Shown: positions 10,605-19,125, counted from the stretch's first letter. The stretch is 64,000 nucleotides of DNA from Labrys miyagiensis (GCF_030160835.1 NZ_BSPC01000048.1:157846-221845); one strand, 5' to 3'. Notes: generated by a model from the letters alone, not told the origin. A program made the numbers and translations.

Positions 10605-11378
10605 ATGATGGCACCTCCCAAGCTTGATTGCTTCGCGCTCTCTCCAAATCCGCCGGAATTGGTTGCCAGCTCGAGCGAGCGCGATTGGATGGATCGCACC
10701 AGCGACCATTTCGCCTATCGCTGCACACCCTTGGCCATCGCCAATGCGACAGGCTGGGAAGTGCTCAATCCCTCCGGCTTTTCCGCAACCTGGACCGGTG
10801 GCAACGGCAAGGACGACATCATCCTGCGGCCCCACGAGGCGGGGCGATCCTTGCACCAGACGGGCTTCTTCTTCGGGCACGGCATATTGAGCTTTCATCC
10901 CGGCTACCTCTTCCGCACCGATCCGGGGTGGGTGATCTGGGCGCGTGGCTCCCCCAACCGCATCAAGGACGGTATTCACCCCCTCGACGGGCTGGTGGAG
11001 AGCAACTGGTTGCCTTTCCCCTTCACCATGAACTGGAAGTTCACCCGGCCCTGCACGGTGCATTTCGAGAAGGACGAACCCTTCTGCTTCATCACGGTGG
11101 TGCCCAGCGTCGCAATCGAGAGCATCCAGCCCACGATAAGGCCGATCGAGGACGCTTCAGAATTGCATCGCGAATATAAGATCTGGGCCAGCGAGCGAAC
11201 GAGATTCTCGGCAGCGCTCAATCTGGGCGACCCTCTGGCCGTGGAAGAGAAATGGCAGAGAAATTATCTTGTCGGTAAATCGCCTTCGGGGCGTTCGATC
11301 GCTGGCGATGATCACCGCGTCAAGCGCAGTCTCAGAAGGCCCGTCTCGGAGTGTCCGGTGAAGCATGAGCCCGAATGA
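10605..11378 (+). CDS. DUF6065-type protein (first of a tandem pair)
   Basis: A 257-residue protein of unknown biochemical function. I recognise the family by CFALSPNPP near the N-terminus, ERDWMDRTSDHFAYRC, NATGWEVLNP, FHPGYLFRTDPGW, and LPFPFTMNWKFTRP followed by EKDEPFCFITVVP. There is no signal peptide and no transmembrane segment, so it is cytoplasmic. The alternating hydrophobic strands in the middle suggest an all-beta core. Two adjacent Met codons (10605, 10608) lack a strong ribosome site. It starts 235 bases after the collagen-like gene and overlaps the next gene by 14 bases. Confidence 0.8.
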   Translation: MMAPPKLDCFALSPNPPELVASSSERDWMDRTSDHFAYRCTPLAIANATGWEVLNPSGFSATWTGGNGKDDIILRPHEAGRSLHQTGFFFGHGILSFHPGYLFRTDPGWVIWARGSPNRIKDGIHPLDGLVESNWLPFPFTMNWKFTRPCTVHFEKDEPFCFITVVPSVAIESIQPTIRPIEDASELHREYKIWASERTRFSAALNLGDPLAVEEKWQRNYLVGKSPSGRSIAGDDHRVKRSLRRPVSECPVKHEPE

Positions 11379-12174
11379 CAGGAACGAAACGGATCCTGCG
11401 CCGACGAAAGCGCCCAGGTTCGAATGCTACGCGCTCATCGACAATCCGCCGGCGCTGGTGCCAGGCGTCGCCGAGCGCGACTGGATGGACTATACCAATC
11501 ATCGCTTCGCCTATCGCTGCACGCCTCTGACCATGGCAAATTCGTCGGGCTGGGAGTTGCTCAATCCGCTTGGATTTTCGGCGACCTGGACCGGCTATAA
11601 CGCCTCCAGCGAGGTTATCCTGCGGCCGCATGACCCAGGCCGGCACCTTCATCATGTCGCGCTGAACTTTGGTCATGGCATCATCACCTTCCACCCCGGT
11701 TACCTCTTCCGCACGGATCCGGGCTGGATGGTCTGGGCTCGGGGCGCGCCGAACAGGCTCAAGCACGGCATCCAGGCGCTGGACGGCCTGGTGGAGACCA
11801 ATTGGCTGCCATTTACCTTCACCATGAACTGGAAATTCACCGAGCCCGGTACGGTGCATTTCGCCAAGGATGAGCCCTTCTGCTTCATCACTATGGTGCC
11901 CAGCGTCGCCATCGAAAGCGTCCAGCCGGTGATGGGACGCATCGAGGACAACCCGGATCTCCACCGGGAATACAAATCCTGGAACAGCGAGCGCACCAAA
12001 TTCAATGCTGCCTTGAATGCGGGCGACGAACTGGCGCTGGAGCAGAAATGGCAAAAGAACTATCTGGTCGGCAAGTCGCCGACCGGCAAGTCGACGGCTG
12101 ACGAGAACCACCGCGTGAAGCGCGGCCTGAAGGAGCCGCTTCCTGCCAGTCGCGTCAAACCGGTGCAGGATTAG
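11365..12174 (+). CDS. DUF6065-type protein (second of a tandem pair)
   Basis: A 269-residue paralogue of the preceding gene, matching it over nearly the whole length (ERDWMDYTNHRFAYRC, FHPGYLFRTDPGW, FTFTMNWKFTEPGTVHF, KDEPFCFITMVPSVAIES, KNYLVGKSPTGKS). The ATG lies inside the end of the upstream gene (14-base overlap, different frame), so translation is probably coupled. The N-terminus has a longer polar tail. The conserved blocks shared by both copies are the most likely functional surface. No enzyme motif that I can name is present. Confidence 0.8.
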   Translation: MSPNDRNETDPAPTKAPRFECYALIDNPPALVPGVAERDWMDYTNHRFAYRCTPLTMANSSGWELLNPLGFSATWTGYNASSEVILRPHDPGRHLHHVALNFGHGIITFHPGYLFRTDPGWMVWARGAPNRLKHGIQALDGLVETNWLPFTFTMNWKFTEPGTVHFAKDEPFCFITMVPSVAIESVQPVMGRIEDNPDLHREYKSWNSERTKFNAALNAGDELALEQKWQKNYLVGKSPTGKSTADENHRVKRGLKEPLPASRVKPVQD

Positions 12175-12284
12175 CCAAGTTTTCCTTGTCGATATCTCCA
12201 GTCGGCGGATCTGCCTGTCATGTTTGTTCTTTATTTGTTCCGATAACTCGGGCATGAAGGAGAGCGGATCCGGAGAGGCAAGAC

Positions 12285-12557
12285 ATGGAACGGGATCAGG
12301 TCGGGGAAGTCGGAAGCAAACCTGCGATCGACGAGGATGAACTGGCGCGATCCGTCGAGGAAGCGATTCGCCTCGCGGACGGCGATGTCCGTTCGGCCCT
12401 TGCCGCTTCCCTCATTGCCAATGCCTATCTGGAGGCGGAGGTCGAACGCCTGGCGGCGGCGGTTGCCAGAGGTTATGTGCGCGGCAGGGTTCGAACCGGT
12501 GCCGAAAGCCCGGCTCCGGTTGTTAGCCGCATCGTCGGAAAGCAGGAGGATCGGTAG
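12285..12557 (+). CDS. Small hypothetical protein
   Basis: 90 residues, helical, without signal peptide or membrane segment. The central part reads SVEEAIRLADGDVRSALAAS followed by a leucine/alanine-rich helix (YLEAEVERLAAAVARGYVRG). A GGAGAGG precedes the ATG by about nine bases. I do not recognise a named family; the amphipathic helices suggest a small regulatory or adaptor protein. It follows the DUF6065 pair by 110 bases on the same strand and may share its transcript. Confidence 0.65.
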   Translation: MERDQVGEVGSKPAIDEDELARSVEEAIRLADGDVRSALAASLIANAYLEAEVERLAAAVARGYVRGRVRTGAESPAPVVSRIVGKQEDR

Positions 12558-12785
12558 CGGCGGCTTCCCGCCATTCCTTCGAATGGCGCGAGGAGATGCC
12601 GAAATATCATCCGGGCGGTGTGAAATTGCTCGCCCGAGGCGAGGCCTGCTGAATCGTAGATTTCAGGAAGAGGTCAGGTTCGCATGGTCGATGGGCAGTC
12701 TTGCCCCTCACATGTCGTCCTGTAACAACTCCCGATTGCAGTATTCCGGCGAAGTCTGGCGAATATCGAGACTATCGGTTCCAAC

Positions 12786-12820
12786 TAAAAACGCCGCACC
12801 CGTTGGGAAGGTGCGGCGTT
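12786..12820 (-). terminator. Rho-independent terminator facing left
   Basis: The 11-base stem AACGCCGCACC (12790-12800) pairs with GGTGCGGCGTT (12810-12820) around a nine-base loop. On the minus strand the stem runs directly into TTTTTAG, a standard intrinsic terminator. On the plus strand there is no T tract. It therefore ends a leftward transcript, whose only candidate gene is the frame at 12870-13076 or an sRNA. Confidence 0.8.
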
Positions 12821-12869
12821 CCATTACGAACTATAATATTCAGGTTTAGGCAGCGTGGGTCGCCGTCAT

Positions 12870-13076
12870 TTACGCTTTGGTGCTAACAATCGTTACCGAA
12901 CGCGGAGGATATCTACTCATAATCCCCCATTGCGACATTCTGATCTCATAAAGCTTCAGCACATCGCCGTTGCATGATTTATAAGACGCGGCGTCTCCTT
13001 TTGCAACGAGAAACGATACGGTGCGGGTTGAAATTTTCGTGAACGGCGAGGCTCCTGTGGACACGTCGTTTCGCAC
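12870..13076 (-). CDS. Possible small protein or sRNA region upstream of a strong terminator
   Basis: A 68-codon frame with a GTG start. The peptide contains TRTVSFLVAKGDAASYKSC and is not recognisable. An in-frame stop about 70 bases upstream of the GTG limits it. The only support is the strong leftward terminator 50 bases past its stop. A non-coding transcript is an equally good explanation. No clear ribosome site was found. Confidence 0.25.
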   Translation of the reverse strand: MRNDVSTGASPFTKISTRTVSFLVAKGDAASYKSCNGDVLKLYEIRMSQWGIMSRYPPRSVTIVSTKA

Positions 13077-13241
13077 GGGCCAATCGAGCGGGCTGCCATG
13101 CGGGGCGGGCTCGCGGCCTGAAGTGGAGGTGGTAGCCCGTTACGACGCCTGCAAGGGGGAGTTGATTGCCAAAAGACGGGAATGCGTTTATATACGAGAC
13201 ATTACGTCTAGAATTGATATTTAACGTATAAGGAGTTGTCC

Positions 13242-13853
13242 GTGGCCATTGCTCAGCAGGCGGCGCGTCCGGTCGGAAGACCGCGGTGCATGGAGACGCA
13301 TAGGGCGATTTTGCACGCTGCCGCAGATCTTCTTGAGCATACGCCTTATCGCGACATCTCGGTCGAGCGCATTGCGGCCTCGGCGGGTGTGGGCAAGCAG
13401 ACCATCTACCGCTGGTATGACAGCAAGGCGGACCTCTTGCTCGACGCCTTCCTGACCCGCTACAGCGAAGCCATGCCACCTGTGGTGGTGGGCGGCGAGC
13501 CCCTGGTCAATTTCCGCGCCTATCTTCACCGCCTCGCGGCCTATCTGCCCAATCCGGTGATGGAGGGAGCCTATCGCGCTTTGTTCGCCGAGGCGCAGTT
13601 CGAGCGGGGCTTCCGCCAGCGCTTCAGCGAGATCGTGCTGAAGCGCCGACAGGATATCGCCCGAGCCTTCGTGATCTCCGCCATCCACAAGGGCCAGATC
13701 CGCGACGATGTCGATCCCGACCTGATCGTCGACATGGTGCTGGGGCCGATCCTCTTCCGCTTCCTCTCCACCATCACGCCGCCTGACTTGGCCTATGTCG
13801 ATAAGGTGATGGACATGGTGCTGGGTGGCGTTGCCGTCAGGAACCTGGCGTAA
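13242..13853 (+). CDS. TetR-family transcriptional regulator
   Basis: 203 residues. The N-terminal helix-turn-helix reads SVERIAASAGVGKQTIYRWY, preceded by the basic ARPVGRPRCMETHRAI; the C-terminal part is the variable ligand domain. The start is taken as GTG at 13242, with AAGGAG ending six bases before it, rather than the TTG at 13236, which abuts that site. No adjacent target gene is divergent from it, so its regulon is not obvious. Helix content such as MVLGPILFRFL resembles the TetR C-terminal domain class with helix 8 next to the ligand pocket. Confidence 0.9.
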   Translation: MAIAQQAARPVGRPRCMETHRAILHAAADLLEHTPYRDISVERIAASAGVGKQTIYRWYDSKADLLLDAFLTRYSEAMPPVVVGGEPLVNFRAYLHRLAAYLPNPVMEGAYRALFAEAQFERGFRQRFSEIVLKRRQDIARAFVISAIHKGQIRDDVDPDLIVDMVLGPILFRFLSTITPPDLAYVDKVMDMVLGGVAVRNLA

Positions 13854-13891
13854 GGGTCGGAGCGGCTTCCAGACAGGCATTCTCATTAAGG

Positions 13892-13978
13892 GCGGTGTTC
13901 CCTTGCCGGTCTGAAGACGGGCACACCGAGAAGGCGCAGGTTGGTGTGCCGGTCTTCAGACCGGCAAGGGAACACCGC
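13892..13978. repeat. Long inverted repeat, hairpin family D, copy 1
   Basis: Arms of 36 bases at 13892-13927 and 13943-13978 with one mismatch and a 15-base loop. Each arm contains the smaller palindrome GCCGGTCTTCAGACCGGC or its near copy. The same core recurs in copy 2 at 14604-14694, so the metallophosphoesterase gene between them is bracketed by two hairpins. Confidence 0.9.
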
Positions 13979-14008
13979 GATTCAGGGACAAAACGACCCG
14001 TTTCGAGT

Positions 14009-14539
14009 TCACGAGCCGAAATGCTTGTCGCGCGTCGCCATGATCGCGGCGATCTCCTCCACCGCCAGCGGTGCGTAATCATGGCTGTCGATGCCGACAT
14101 CCAGGCTGTAGCCGAGCGGCTGGTCGTCCAGATTGCCATGGACATGGCCGAACAGATGCCAGGCTCCGCTCCAGGCACCCGGCCATTCGCGCATCGGATA
14201 GTGGCAGAGCACGATGCGCTGGCCCTTCCAGCTGATCTCCTTGATATCGGAAATCGAACGCAGGCGCGGTGAGCCTTCCAGCTTCTCCCGGCTGTCATGA
14301 TTGCCGATGATCAGATGGATCTGGCCGTGTAGCCGCTCCAGATAGTCCTGCGGCGGCTTGCCGGCACGAAAGCTGATGTCGCCGAGGTGATAGACCAGGT
14401 CATTGGGCGCCACCTTGCTGTTCCAGCGTGCGATCAGGATCTCGTCCATCGCCTCCGGACTGTCGAAGGGACGCTTACACAGGCGAAGGATGGATTCGTG
14501 GCCGAAATGGGTATCAGCGGTGAAGAAGAGCTTGCTCAC
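14009..14539 (-). CDS. Calcineurin-like metallophosphoesterase
   Basis: A 176-residue two-metal phosphoesterase, complete for the motif set: ADTHFGH (D-x-H), YHLGDISF (GD), LIIGNHDS (GNHD), VLCHYPM and FGHVHGN. The substrate is not predictable; this compact form without extra domains is common as a stand-alone bacterial phosphodiesterase or phosphatase. The gene stands alone, transcribed leftward, with family D hairpins 30 bases past its stop and 65 bases before its start. Confidence 0.9.
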   Translation of the reverse strand: MSKLFFTADTHFGHESILRLCKRPFDSPEAMDEILIARWNSKVAPNDLVYHLGDISFRAGKPPQDYLERLHGQIHLIIGNHDSREKLEGSPRLRSISDIKEISWKGQRIVLCHYPMREWPGAWSGAWHLFGHVHGNLDDQPLGYSLDVGIDSHDYAPLAVEEIAAIMATRDKHFGS

Positions 14540-14603
14540 GGGGAATGATTCCTGGGATCGCTGGCTTCCAGCCGGCTCTTAGAGACGTTTAGTAGGCCGG
14601 AAT

Positions 14604-14694
14604 GGGCGCAGTTGGTGTGCCGGTCTTCAGACCGGCATGCCTTCAACCTAGGTGACAAGATGCCGGTCTGAAGACCGGCACACCAACTGCGCCC
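14604..14694. repeat. Perfect long inverted repeat, hairpin family D, copy 2
   Basis: Two perfectly complementary 35-base arms (14604-14638 and 14660-14694) separated by 21 bases. Each arm contains the 18-base near-palindrome GCCGGTCTTCAGACCGGC, so four copies of that core exist here and in copy 1. It lies in the gap between thrS and the metallophosphoesterase gene, both leftward. It could also act as a terminator for thrS, although no T tract follows. Confidence 0.92.
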
Positions 14695-14754
14695 CGTGCT
14701 TCAGGCGCCACATTTCCAAGAGCCGGCCGGGAGGCCCGCAGTCCGGCGCATGCA

Positions 14755-16707
14755 TCAGCGCTTGAGGTCCGGCGGCGTGGCTTCCTCCACCAGCACCGTG
14801 ATCGCCTCGTCCAGTGACAGCGACTGCTGCTGCTGGGAACCGAGGCGGCGGATCGAGACGGTGCGTTCGGCCGCCTCTCGCTTGCCGAGGGCGAAGATCA
14901 CCGGCGTCTTGGTGAGCGAATGCTCGCGCACCTTGTAGTTGATCTTCTCGTTGCGCAGATCGGCCTCGGCCCGCAGCCCCGCCTTCCTGAGGGCGGCGAC
15001 CACGTCCTCCGCATAGTCGTCGGCTTCGCTGGTGATGGTGCAGACCATGATCTGTTCGGGCGCCAGCCAGAGCGGGAAGTGCCCGGCATGGTTCTCGATC
15101 AGGATGCCGAGGAAGCGCTCCATCGAGCCGCAGATGGCGCGATGGATCATCACCGGCGTCTTCTTCTCGCCGTCCGAATCCACATAGAAGGCGCCGAAGC
15201 GTTCCGGCAGGTTGAAGTCGACCTGCGTGGTGCCGCACTGCCAGTCGCGGCCGATGGCGTCCTTCAGCGTGTACTCGAATTTCGGGCCGTAGAAGGCGCC
15301 TTCGCCGGGATTGATACCGGTCTTGATGCGCCCGCCCGATTGTTCCTCGATCTGTTTGAGCACCTGCATCATGACGTCTTCGGCCCGGTCCCACAAATCG
15401 TCCGAGCCGACGCGCTTCTCCGGGCGTGTCGAGAGCTTGACCACGATCTCGTCGAAGCCGAAATCGGCATAGGTCGACAGGATCAGATCGTTGATCTTCA
15501 GGCACTCGGCCGCCATCTGCTCGTCGGTGCAGAAGATATGGGCATCGTCCTGCGTGAAGCCGCGCACACGCATCAGCCCGTGCAGCGCGCCCGACGGTTC
15601 GTAGCGGTGCACGGCGCCGAACTCGGCGAGGCGCATGGGCAGGTCGCGATAGGATTTCAGGCCATGCTTGAAGATCTGCAGGTGACCCGGGCAGTTCATC
15701 GGCTTGATGGCGAAGATGCGGTCGTCATCCGTGTCCTCACCGGCGGACTTCGCCATGAACATGTTTTCGCGATACCAGCCCCAATGGCCGGATATCTCCC
15801 ACAGATGCTTGTCGAGCAACTGTGGGGCGTTGACCTCCTTGTAGTCGGCCTTGAGGCGCCGGCGCATATAGGCGATCAGCTCCTGGAAGATCGTCCAGCC
15901 TTTTCCGTGCCAGAACACCACGCCGGGGCCTTCTTCCTGGAAATGGAAGAGATCCATCTCGCGGCCGAGGCGGCGATGGTCGCGCTTCTCCGCCTCCTCG
16001 ATCTGCTTGAGATAGAGGTCGAGCTCCTCCTGGCTGCGCCAGGCCGTGGCGTAGATGCGGGTCAGCATCGGGTTGTTCGAATCGCCGCGCCAATATGCGC
16101 CGGCCACCTTCATCAGCCGGAAGGCGTTGCCGATCTGGCCGGTGGAGACCATATGCGGGCCGCGGCAGAGGTCGAACCAGTTGTCCTGATAATAGATCTT
16201 CAGGTCCTGGTCCTCGGGGATGGCATCGACGAGCTCGACCTTGAAGGCCTCGCCCTTGTCGCGGAATACCTGCCTGGCCTTGTCGCGGCTCCAGATCTGC
16301 CTGGTGAAGGGGGCGTTTCGATTGATGATCTCGCGCATCTTCGCTTCGATCTTCGGAAAGTCTTCCGGCGTGAAGGGCTCGTTGCGAAAGAAATCGTAAT
16401 AGAAGCCGTTCTCGATCACCGGGCCGATGGTGACCTGCGTGCCCGGCCAGAGCGCCTGCACCGCCTCGGCCATGACATGGGCGGCGTCGTGGCGGATCAG
16501 TTCCAGCGCTTCGGCGCTGTCGCGGGTGACGATCTCGATGCGTGCATCCTTGCCGATCTCGTCCGCGAGATCGCTGAGCACGCCATCGACCTTCATGGCG
16601 ATGGCCTTCTTGGCCAGGGATTTGGAGATGCCCTCGGCAACGGCCTTGCCGGTCACGCCGGGCTCATAGGAACGCTGATTGCCATCGGGAAAAGTCAAAA
16701 CAGGCAT
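14755..16707 (-). CDS. thrS: Threonyl-tRNA synthetase
   Basis: Charges tRNA-Thr. 650 residues in the usual order: TGS domain ([17 protein letters not shown]), editing domain with [11 protein letters not shown], class II core with RGPHM, the zinc-site cysteine in [23 protein letters not shown] and [13 protein letters not shown], then the anticodon-binding domain ([15 protein letters not shown]). Length and motifs are normal. It is followed leftward by family D repeats; yidD lies 50 bases upstream on the same strand. Confidence 0.98.
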   Translation of the reverse strand: MPVLTFPDGNQRSYEPGVTGKAVAEGISKSLAKKAIAMKVDGVLSDLADEIGKDARIEIVTRDSAEALELIRHDAAHVMAEAVQALWPGTQVTIGPVIENGFYYDFFRNEPFTPEDFPKIEAKMREIINRNAPFTRQIWSRDKARQVFRDKGEAFKVELVDAIPEDQDLKIYYQDNWFDLCRGPHMVSTGQIGNAFRLMKVAGAYWRGDSNNPMLTRIYATAWRSQEELDLYLKQIEEAEKRDHRRLGREMDLFHFQEEGPGVVFWHGKGWTIFQELIAYMRRRLKADYKEVNAPQLLDKHLWEISGHWGWYRENMFMAKSAGEDTDDDRIFAIKPMNCPGHLQIFKHGLKSYRDLPMRLAEFGAVHRYEPSGALHGLMRVRGFTQDDAHIFCTDEQMAAECLKINDLILSTYADFGFDEIVVKLSTRPEKRVGSDDLWDRAEDVMMQVLKQIEEQSGGRIKTGINPGEGAFYGPKFEYTLKDAIGRDWQCGTTQVDFNLPERFGAFYVDSDGEKKTPVMIHRAICGSMERFLGILIENHAGHFPLWLAPEQIMVCTITSEADDYAEDVVAALRKAGLRAEADLRNEKINYKVREHSLTKTPVIFALGKREAAERTVSIRRLGSQQQQSLSLDEAITVLVEEATPPDLKR

Positions 16708-16759
16708 AGTCTGTCTCCAGGCTCACTCCTGCCAACCAAGCAGGTAAGCGAATTGCGTT

Positions 16760-17122
16760 TCAGTTTTCGGGGTTGCCCTCGTCGCAGACGAAGGGCCGGC
16801 GTCGGCCATAGCGCCACGGTCTATACCAGCTTCCCTCGACGGGCAATTGCTCCGGCACGGGATCGAGACCCGATCCGCCCCAGGGATGGCAGCGGCAGAT
16901 GCGGAAGGCTCCCATCCAGCCGCCGGCCCATACGCCATGCCTCTCGATCGCTTCCTCCGCATATTCCGAGCAGCTTGGGAAGTAGCGACACTGACGCCCG
17001 ATCAGCGATGAAAGGGTCACCCTGTAGGCGATGATCGTGTAGCGGGCGATGGTGCGGGGCAGGGTCATGGGGATCACGCGACGTTGCCAGGCAAGGAGAG
17101 ATCGGACAGGGCGCAACGTCAT
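16760..17122 (-). CDS. yidD: Membrane protein insertion efficiency factor YidD
   Basis: A small amphipathic protein thought to help YidC insert inner-membrane proteins. The 120-residue frame contains the family core RQCRYFPSCSEYAEEAIERHG and CRCHPWGGSGLDPVP. The start is uncertain: internal Met19 (MTLPRTIARYTI) would give a more usual length of 102. The C-terminal extension PWRYGRRRPFVCDEGNPEN is basic then acidic. thrS follows 52 bases downstream on the same strand. Confidence 0.93.
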   Translation of the reverse strand: MTLRPVRSLLAWQRRVIPMTLPRTIARYTIIAYRVTLSSLIGRQCRYFPSCSEYAEEAIERHGVWAGGWMGAFRICRCHPWGGSGLDPVPEQLPVEGSWYRPWRYGRRRPFVCDEGNPEN

Positions 17123-17221
17123 TCCGGGCGACCGTAGGGAGACCCGGAATCCATGAACACGGTCTTCATAGCACAGTGCTCATGGATTCCGGCTTTACGC
17201 TTCGCTACAGCCGGAATGACG
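17118..17221. repeat. Dispersed inverted repeat family B, copy 1
   Basis: The arms start and end with CATTCCGG...CCGGAATG, with inner CCGGAATCCATGAACACGG and CATGGATTCCGGCT. The related copy at 37470-37571 keeps the outer arms, GCTTCGCT-type linker and inner GGAATCCA...TGGAT pair. Such roughly 100-base elements are typical REP-like repeats in rhizobial intergenic spaces. It overlaps the first few bases of the longest yidD frame, which supports the shorter yidD start. Confidence 0.75.
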
Positions 17222-17263
17222 CCGCGGCGAGGGCCAGTCTTGACAATCTCCCGGCTCCTCTAA

Positions 17264-17593
17264 TCACTCCTCCAGTGCGATATCCCTCTCCAGGGTCTCG
17301 ACGATGTTGATCATGCGCTTGGTCTGGTCGAAGGCCATCTGTAGCCTCTCCTCCAACTCGATCATCTCGTTGAGCGAGGCGAGGGAGAACTTGCTGCCGC
17401 GCAGGAATTCGCTGCGTTTGAGGGAAACGGAACGGTCGGCCCAGATCGATTTGTAGGCCAGCACGAGTTCGTCCGGATAGCCCTTGAACAAAGCGTGGAG
17501 ATCCTTGTCGCTCTCGACCCGGCAGGTGAGCTCGAACTTCTTGCCACCGATCAGGCCGGATTTGGCGTTGCGCCGCAGGATCAATTTCAACAT
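17264..17593 (-). CDS. Hypothetical protein
   Basis: 109 residues starting MLKLILRRNAKSGLIGGKKF, then ELTCRVESDKDLHALFKGYP and a C-terminal helix MIELEERLQMAFDQTKRMIN. There is no signal peptide. The N-terminal beta-rich half and long C-terminal helix suggest a small cytoplasmic protein, but I recognise no family. The open frame extends upstream to 17869, but that part reads the repeat region and is not credible. It sits between yidD and the IscU-like gene. Confidence 0.75.
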   Translation of the reverse strand: MLKLILRRNAKSGLIGGKKFELTCRVESDKDLHALFKGYPDELVLAYKSIWADRSVSLKRSEFLRGSKFSLASLNEMIELEERLQMAFDQTKRMINIVETLERDIALEE

Positions 17594-17678
17594 AGGCGCC
17601 CCCCCGTCATTCACAAAACCAGGATGCTCATTTCCCCGAAATGCCGGCAAGTTCAAGGCCCGAATGAAATTTTTCGCT

Positions 17679-17801
17679 GGGAGCGCGGACATCTTGTCCG
17701 CTTTTAATCCGCCGGCTGCGGCAAGGAGGCGTAGCCGTCGAGCTATGCGCCCATTCCCTTGACGTCGAGGTTCAAGAGGCGGACAGGATGTCCGCGCTCC
17801 C
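17679..17801. repeat. Inverted repeat family E, invading the end of the IscU-like gene
   Basis: Two 23-base arms, 17679-17701 and 17779-17801, are inverted copies with one difference; each is itself nearly palindromic around GCGGACA-TC-TGTCCGC. The right arm lies inside the coding sequence of the IscU-like gene and supplies its last residues (SGSADILSAS). This is a clear case of a REP-like element forming the end of a protein. Confidence 0.85.
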
Positions 17802-18233
17802 GGATTTGTTCGCCTCGATGCTGTCGAGGGCCGACACCACGGCGTCGAAGGTGAGCAGCGTCGAGGCATGCCGGGCCTTGAAGTCGCGTACCGGCTCCAG
17901 CACGGCCGCTTCGGCGAAGCGTCCCTCGGGGGGCGGGCCGTTTTCCTTCAGCATGCGGCGCATCGTCTCGCGTACTTCCCGCAATTCGGCGCTGCTGGCG
18001 CCGATGATGTTGCGGGCCATGACGGAGGAAGAGGCCTGGCCCAGAGCACAAGCCTTCACGATATGGGCAAAGTCCGAAACCTTGTCGCCGTCGACCGTAA
18101 GTTCTACTGAAACGGTGGAACCGCAGAGCTTGGAATGGGCTGTCGCCGCCGCGTCTGCGTGCGGCAAATGGCCGATACGCGGAATATTCGCTGCTAATTC
18201 GAGAATACGTTTATTATAGACGTCATCGAGCAT
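17772..18233 (-). CDS. Iron-sulphur cluster assembly scaffold-like protein (IscU/NifU N-terminal type)
   Basis: 153 residues of the IscU fold. Cys37 (SKLCGST) and Cys62 (VKACALGQASSS) are in the places of the first two cluster-ligand cysteines. The third is replaced: the segment reads VRDFKARHASTLL where true scaffolds have a Cys. This variant next to folE is common in Rhizobiales and may not build clusters in the usual way. The C-terminal ten residues come from hairpin family E. It is divergent from folE, with 139 bases between starts. Confidence 0.88.
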   Translation of the reverse strand: MLDDVYNKRILELAANIPRIGHLPHADAAATAHSKLCGSTVSVELTVDGDKVSDFAHIVKACALGQASSSVMARNIIGASSAELREVRETMRRMLKENGPPPEGRFAEAAVLEPVRDFKARHASTLLTFDAVVSALDSIEANKSGSADILSAS

Positions 18234-18248
18234 GGGCAGGTCGCTTGG

Positions 18249-18276
18249 TTGTAGGCGCGTTGCTCCCGACTATATA
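18249..18276 (+). promoter_or_regulatory. Candidate promoter for folE
   Basis: TTGTAG (18249-18254), a 16-base spacer and TATATA (18271-18276) stand 97 bases before the folE start, in the divergent gap. A small stem GGGGAT-GTT-ATCCCC (18299-18313) lies in the resulting leader. This is a match by eye only. Confidence 0.4.
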
Positions 18277-18372
18277 AGCATGGAACGCGTGTTGGGGAGG
18301 GGATGTTATCCCCCCAGGACGAAATGATGGTTTTTACCGCCGGGCCAGGTGCCTGATGGTTGGAGTGGTTTG

Positions 18373-19020
18373 ATGGATGCGCTTGTAGACAAGCATGCGG
18401 CCCAGACGGAACGGGATGGCGATCGTCGCACGCCTGTACACCGCCCCTCACGCGAGGAGGCCGAGGCAGCCGTGCGCACCCTGATCCAGTGGGCGGGCGA
18501 CGACCCGGGCCGCGAGGGTCTTCTCGACACGCCGCGCCGCGTGGCCAAGGCGTGGCAGGAGATGTTCGCCGGATATCACCAGGATGTCGGCGAGGAACTC
18601 GACACGATTTTCGAGGAAGTCGGCGGCTATCAGGACATGGTGCTGGTGCGCGACATCCCGTTCTTCTCCCATTGCGAGCACCATGTGCTGCCGATCCTCG
18701 GCCATGCCCATATCGCCTATTATCCCCGCGGCGGCGTGGTGGGCCTGTCCAAGCTTGCCCGCGTCGTCGACATCCATGCGCGGCGCCTGCAGACGCAGGA
18801 GCACCTCACGGCCGGCGTTACCCAGGCGATCGAGGAGCACCTCAAGCCCCGCGGCCTCGCCGTGATGGTGGAGGCCGAGCATATGTGCATGGCGATGCGC
18901 GGCATCCAGAAGCAGGGCCTCTCCACGGTGACGACCGGCTTCACCGGCATCTTCAAGGAAGATCCTCAGGAACAGCTGCGCTTCCTCACCCTGGTTCGCC
19001 AGGCTTTCAAGGCGCGCTGA
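18373..19020 (+). CDS. folE: GTP cyclohydrolase I
   Basis: Opens GTP to dihydroneopterin triphosphate, the first step of folate synthesis. 215 residues, with [21 protein letters not shown] (zinc Cys and His pair), [20 protein letters not shown] and [17 protein letters not shown] (third zinc Cys), followed by ASTVTT-like [12 protein letters not shown]. The start is ATG 18373, with GGAG seven bases upstream; an in-frame GTG at 18349 is less likely. This is the zinc-dependent FolE1 type. Confidence 0.97.
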   Translation: MDALVDKHAAQTERDGDRRTPVHRPSREEAEAAVRTLIQWAGDDPGREGLLDTPRRVAKAWQEMFAGYHQDVGEELDTIFEEVGGYQDMVLVRDIPFFSHCEHHVLPILGHAHIAYYPRGGVVGLSKLARVVDIHARRLQTQEHLTAGVTQAIEEHLKPRGLAVMVEAEHMCMAMRGIQKQGLSTVTTGFTGIFKEDPQEQLRFLTLVRQAFKAR

Positions 19021-19125
19021 CACCGTCACCGCGCGTCTTACTCCTTTTACAAACCGTGCTGCAGAGTGCCGGCATCGCGTTGCGCTGCCGCGCGAGGATA
19101 CGCCACAGCATAAGGAGAGACGACC

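Larger units (their letters stand above)
12558..13241. other. Region between the small gene and the tetR gene
   Basis: No recognisable protein on either strand. It contains a strong leftward-facing terminator at 12786-12820 and a 68-codon leftward frame at 12870-13076, implying some leftward transcript. The right end (about 13190-13230) is AT-rich, holds AGAC-N5-GTCT near 13198-13210 and leads into the tetR ribosome site. Confidence 0.4.

Noticed and set aside
12979-13479. Leftward 166-codon frame overlapping the tetR start
   Set aside because: Covers the tetR helix-turn-helix on the opposite strand and has a cysteine/arginine/proline-rich translation without family similarity.
13892-14694. 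Possible CRISPR array or insertion-sequence ends around the metallophosphoesterase
   Set aside because: The repeats are inverted pairs, not regularly spaced direct repeats, and there is no transposase or target-site duplication.
14920-17034. Rightward open frame of about 700 codons antisense to thrS
   Set aside because: It is the mirror of thrS, an essential gene with complete motifs; the translation has no domains.
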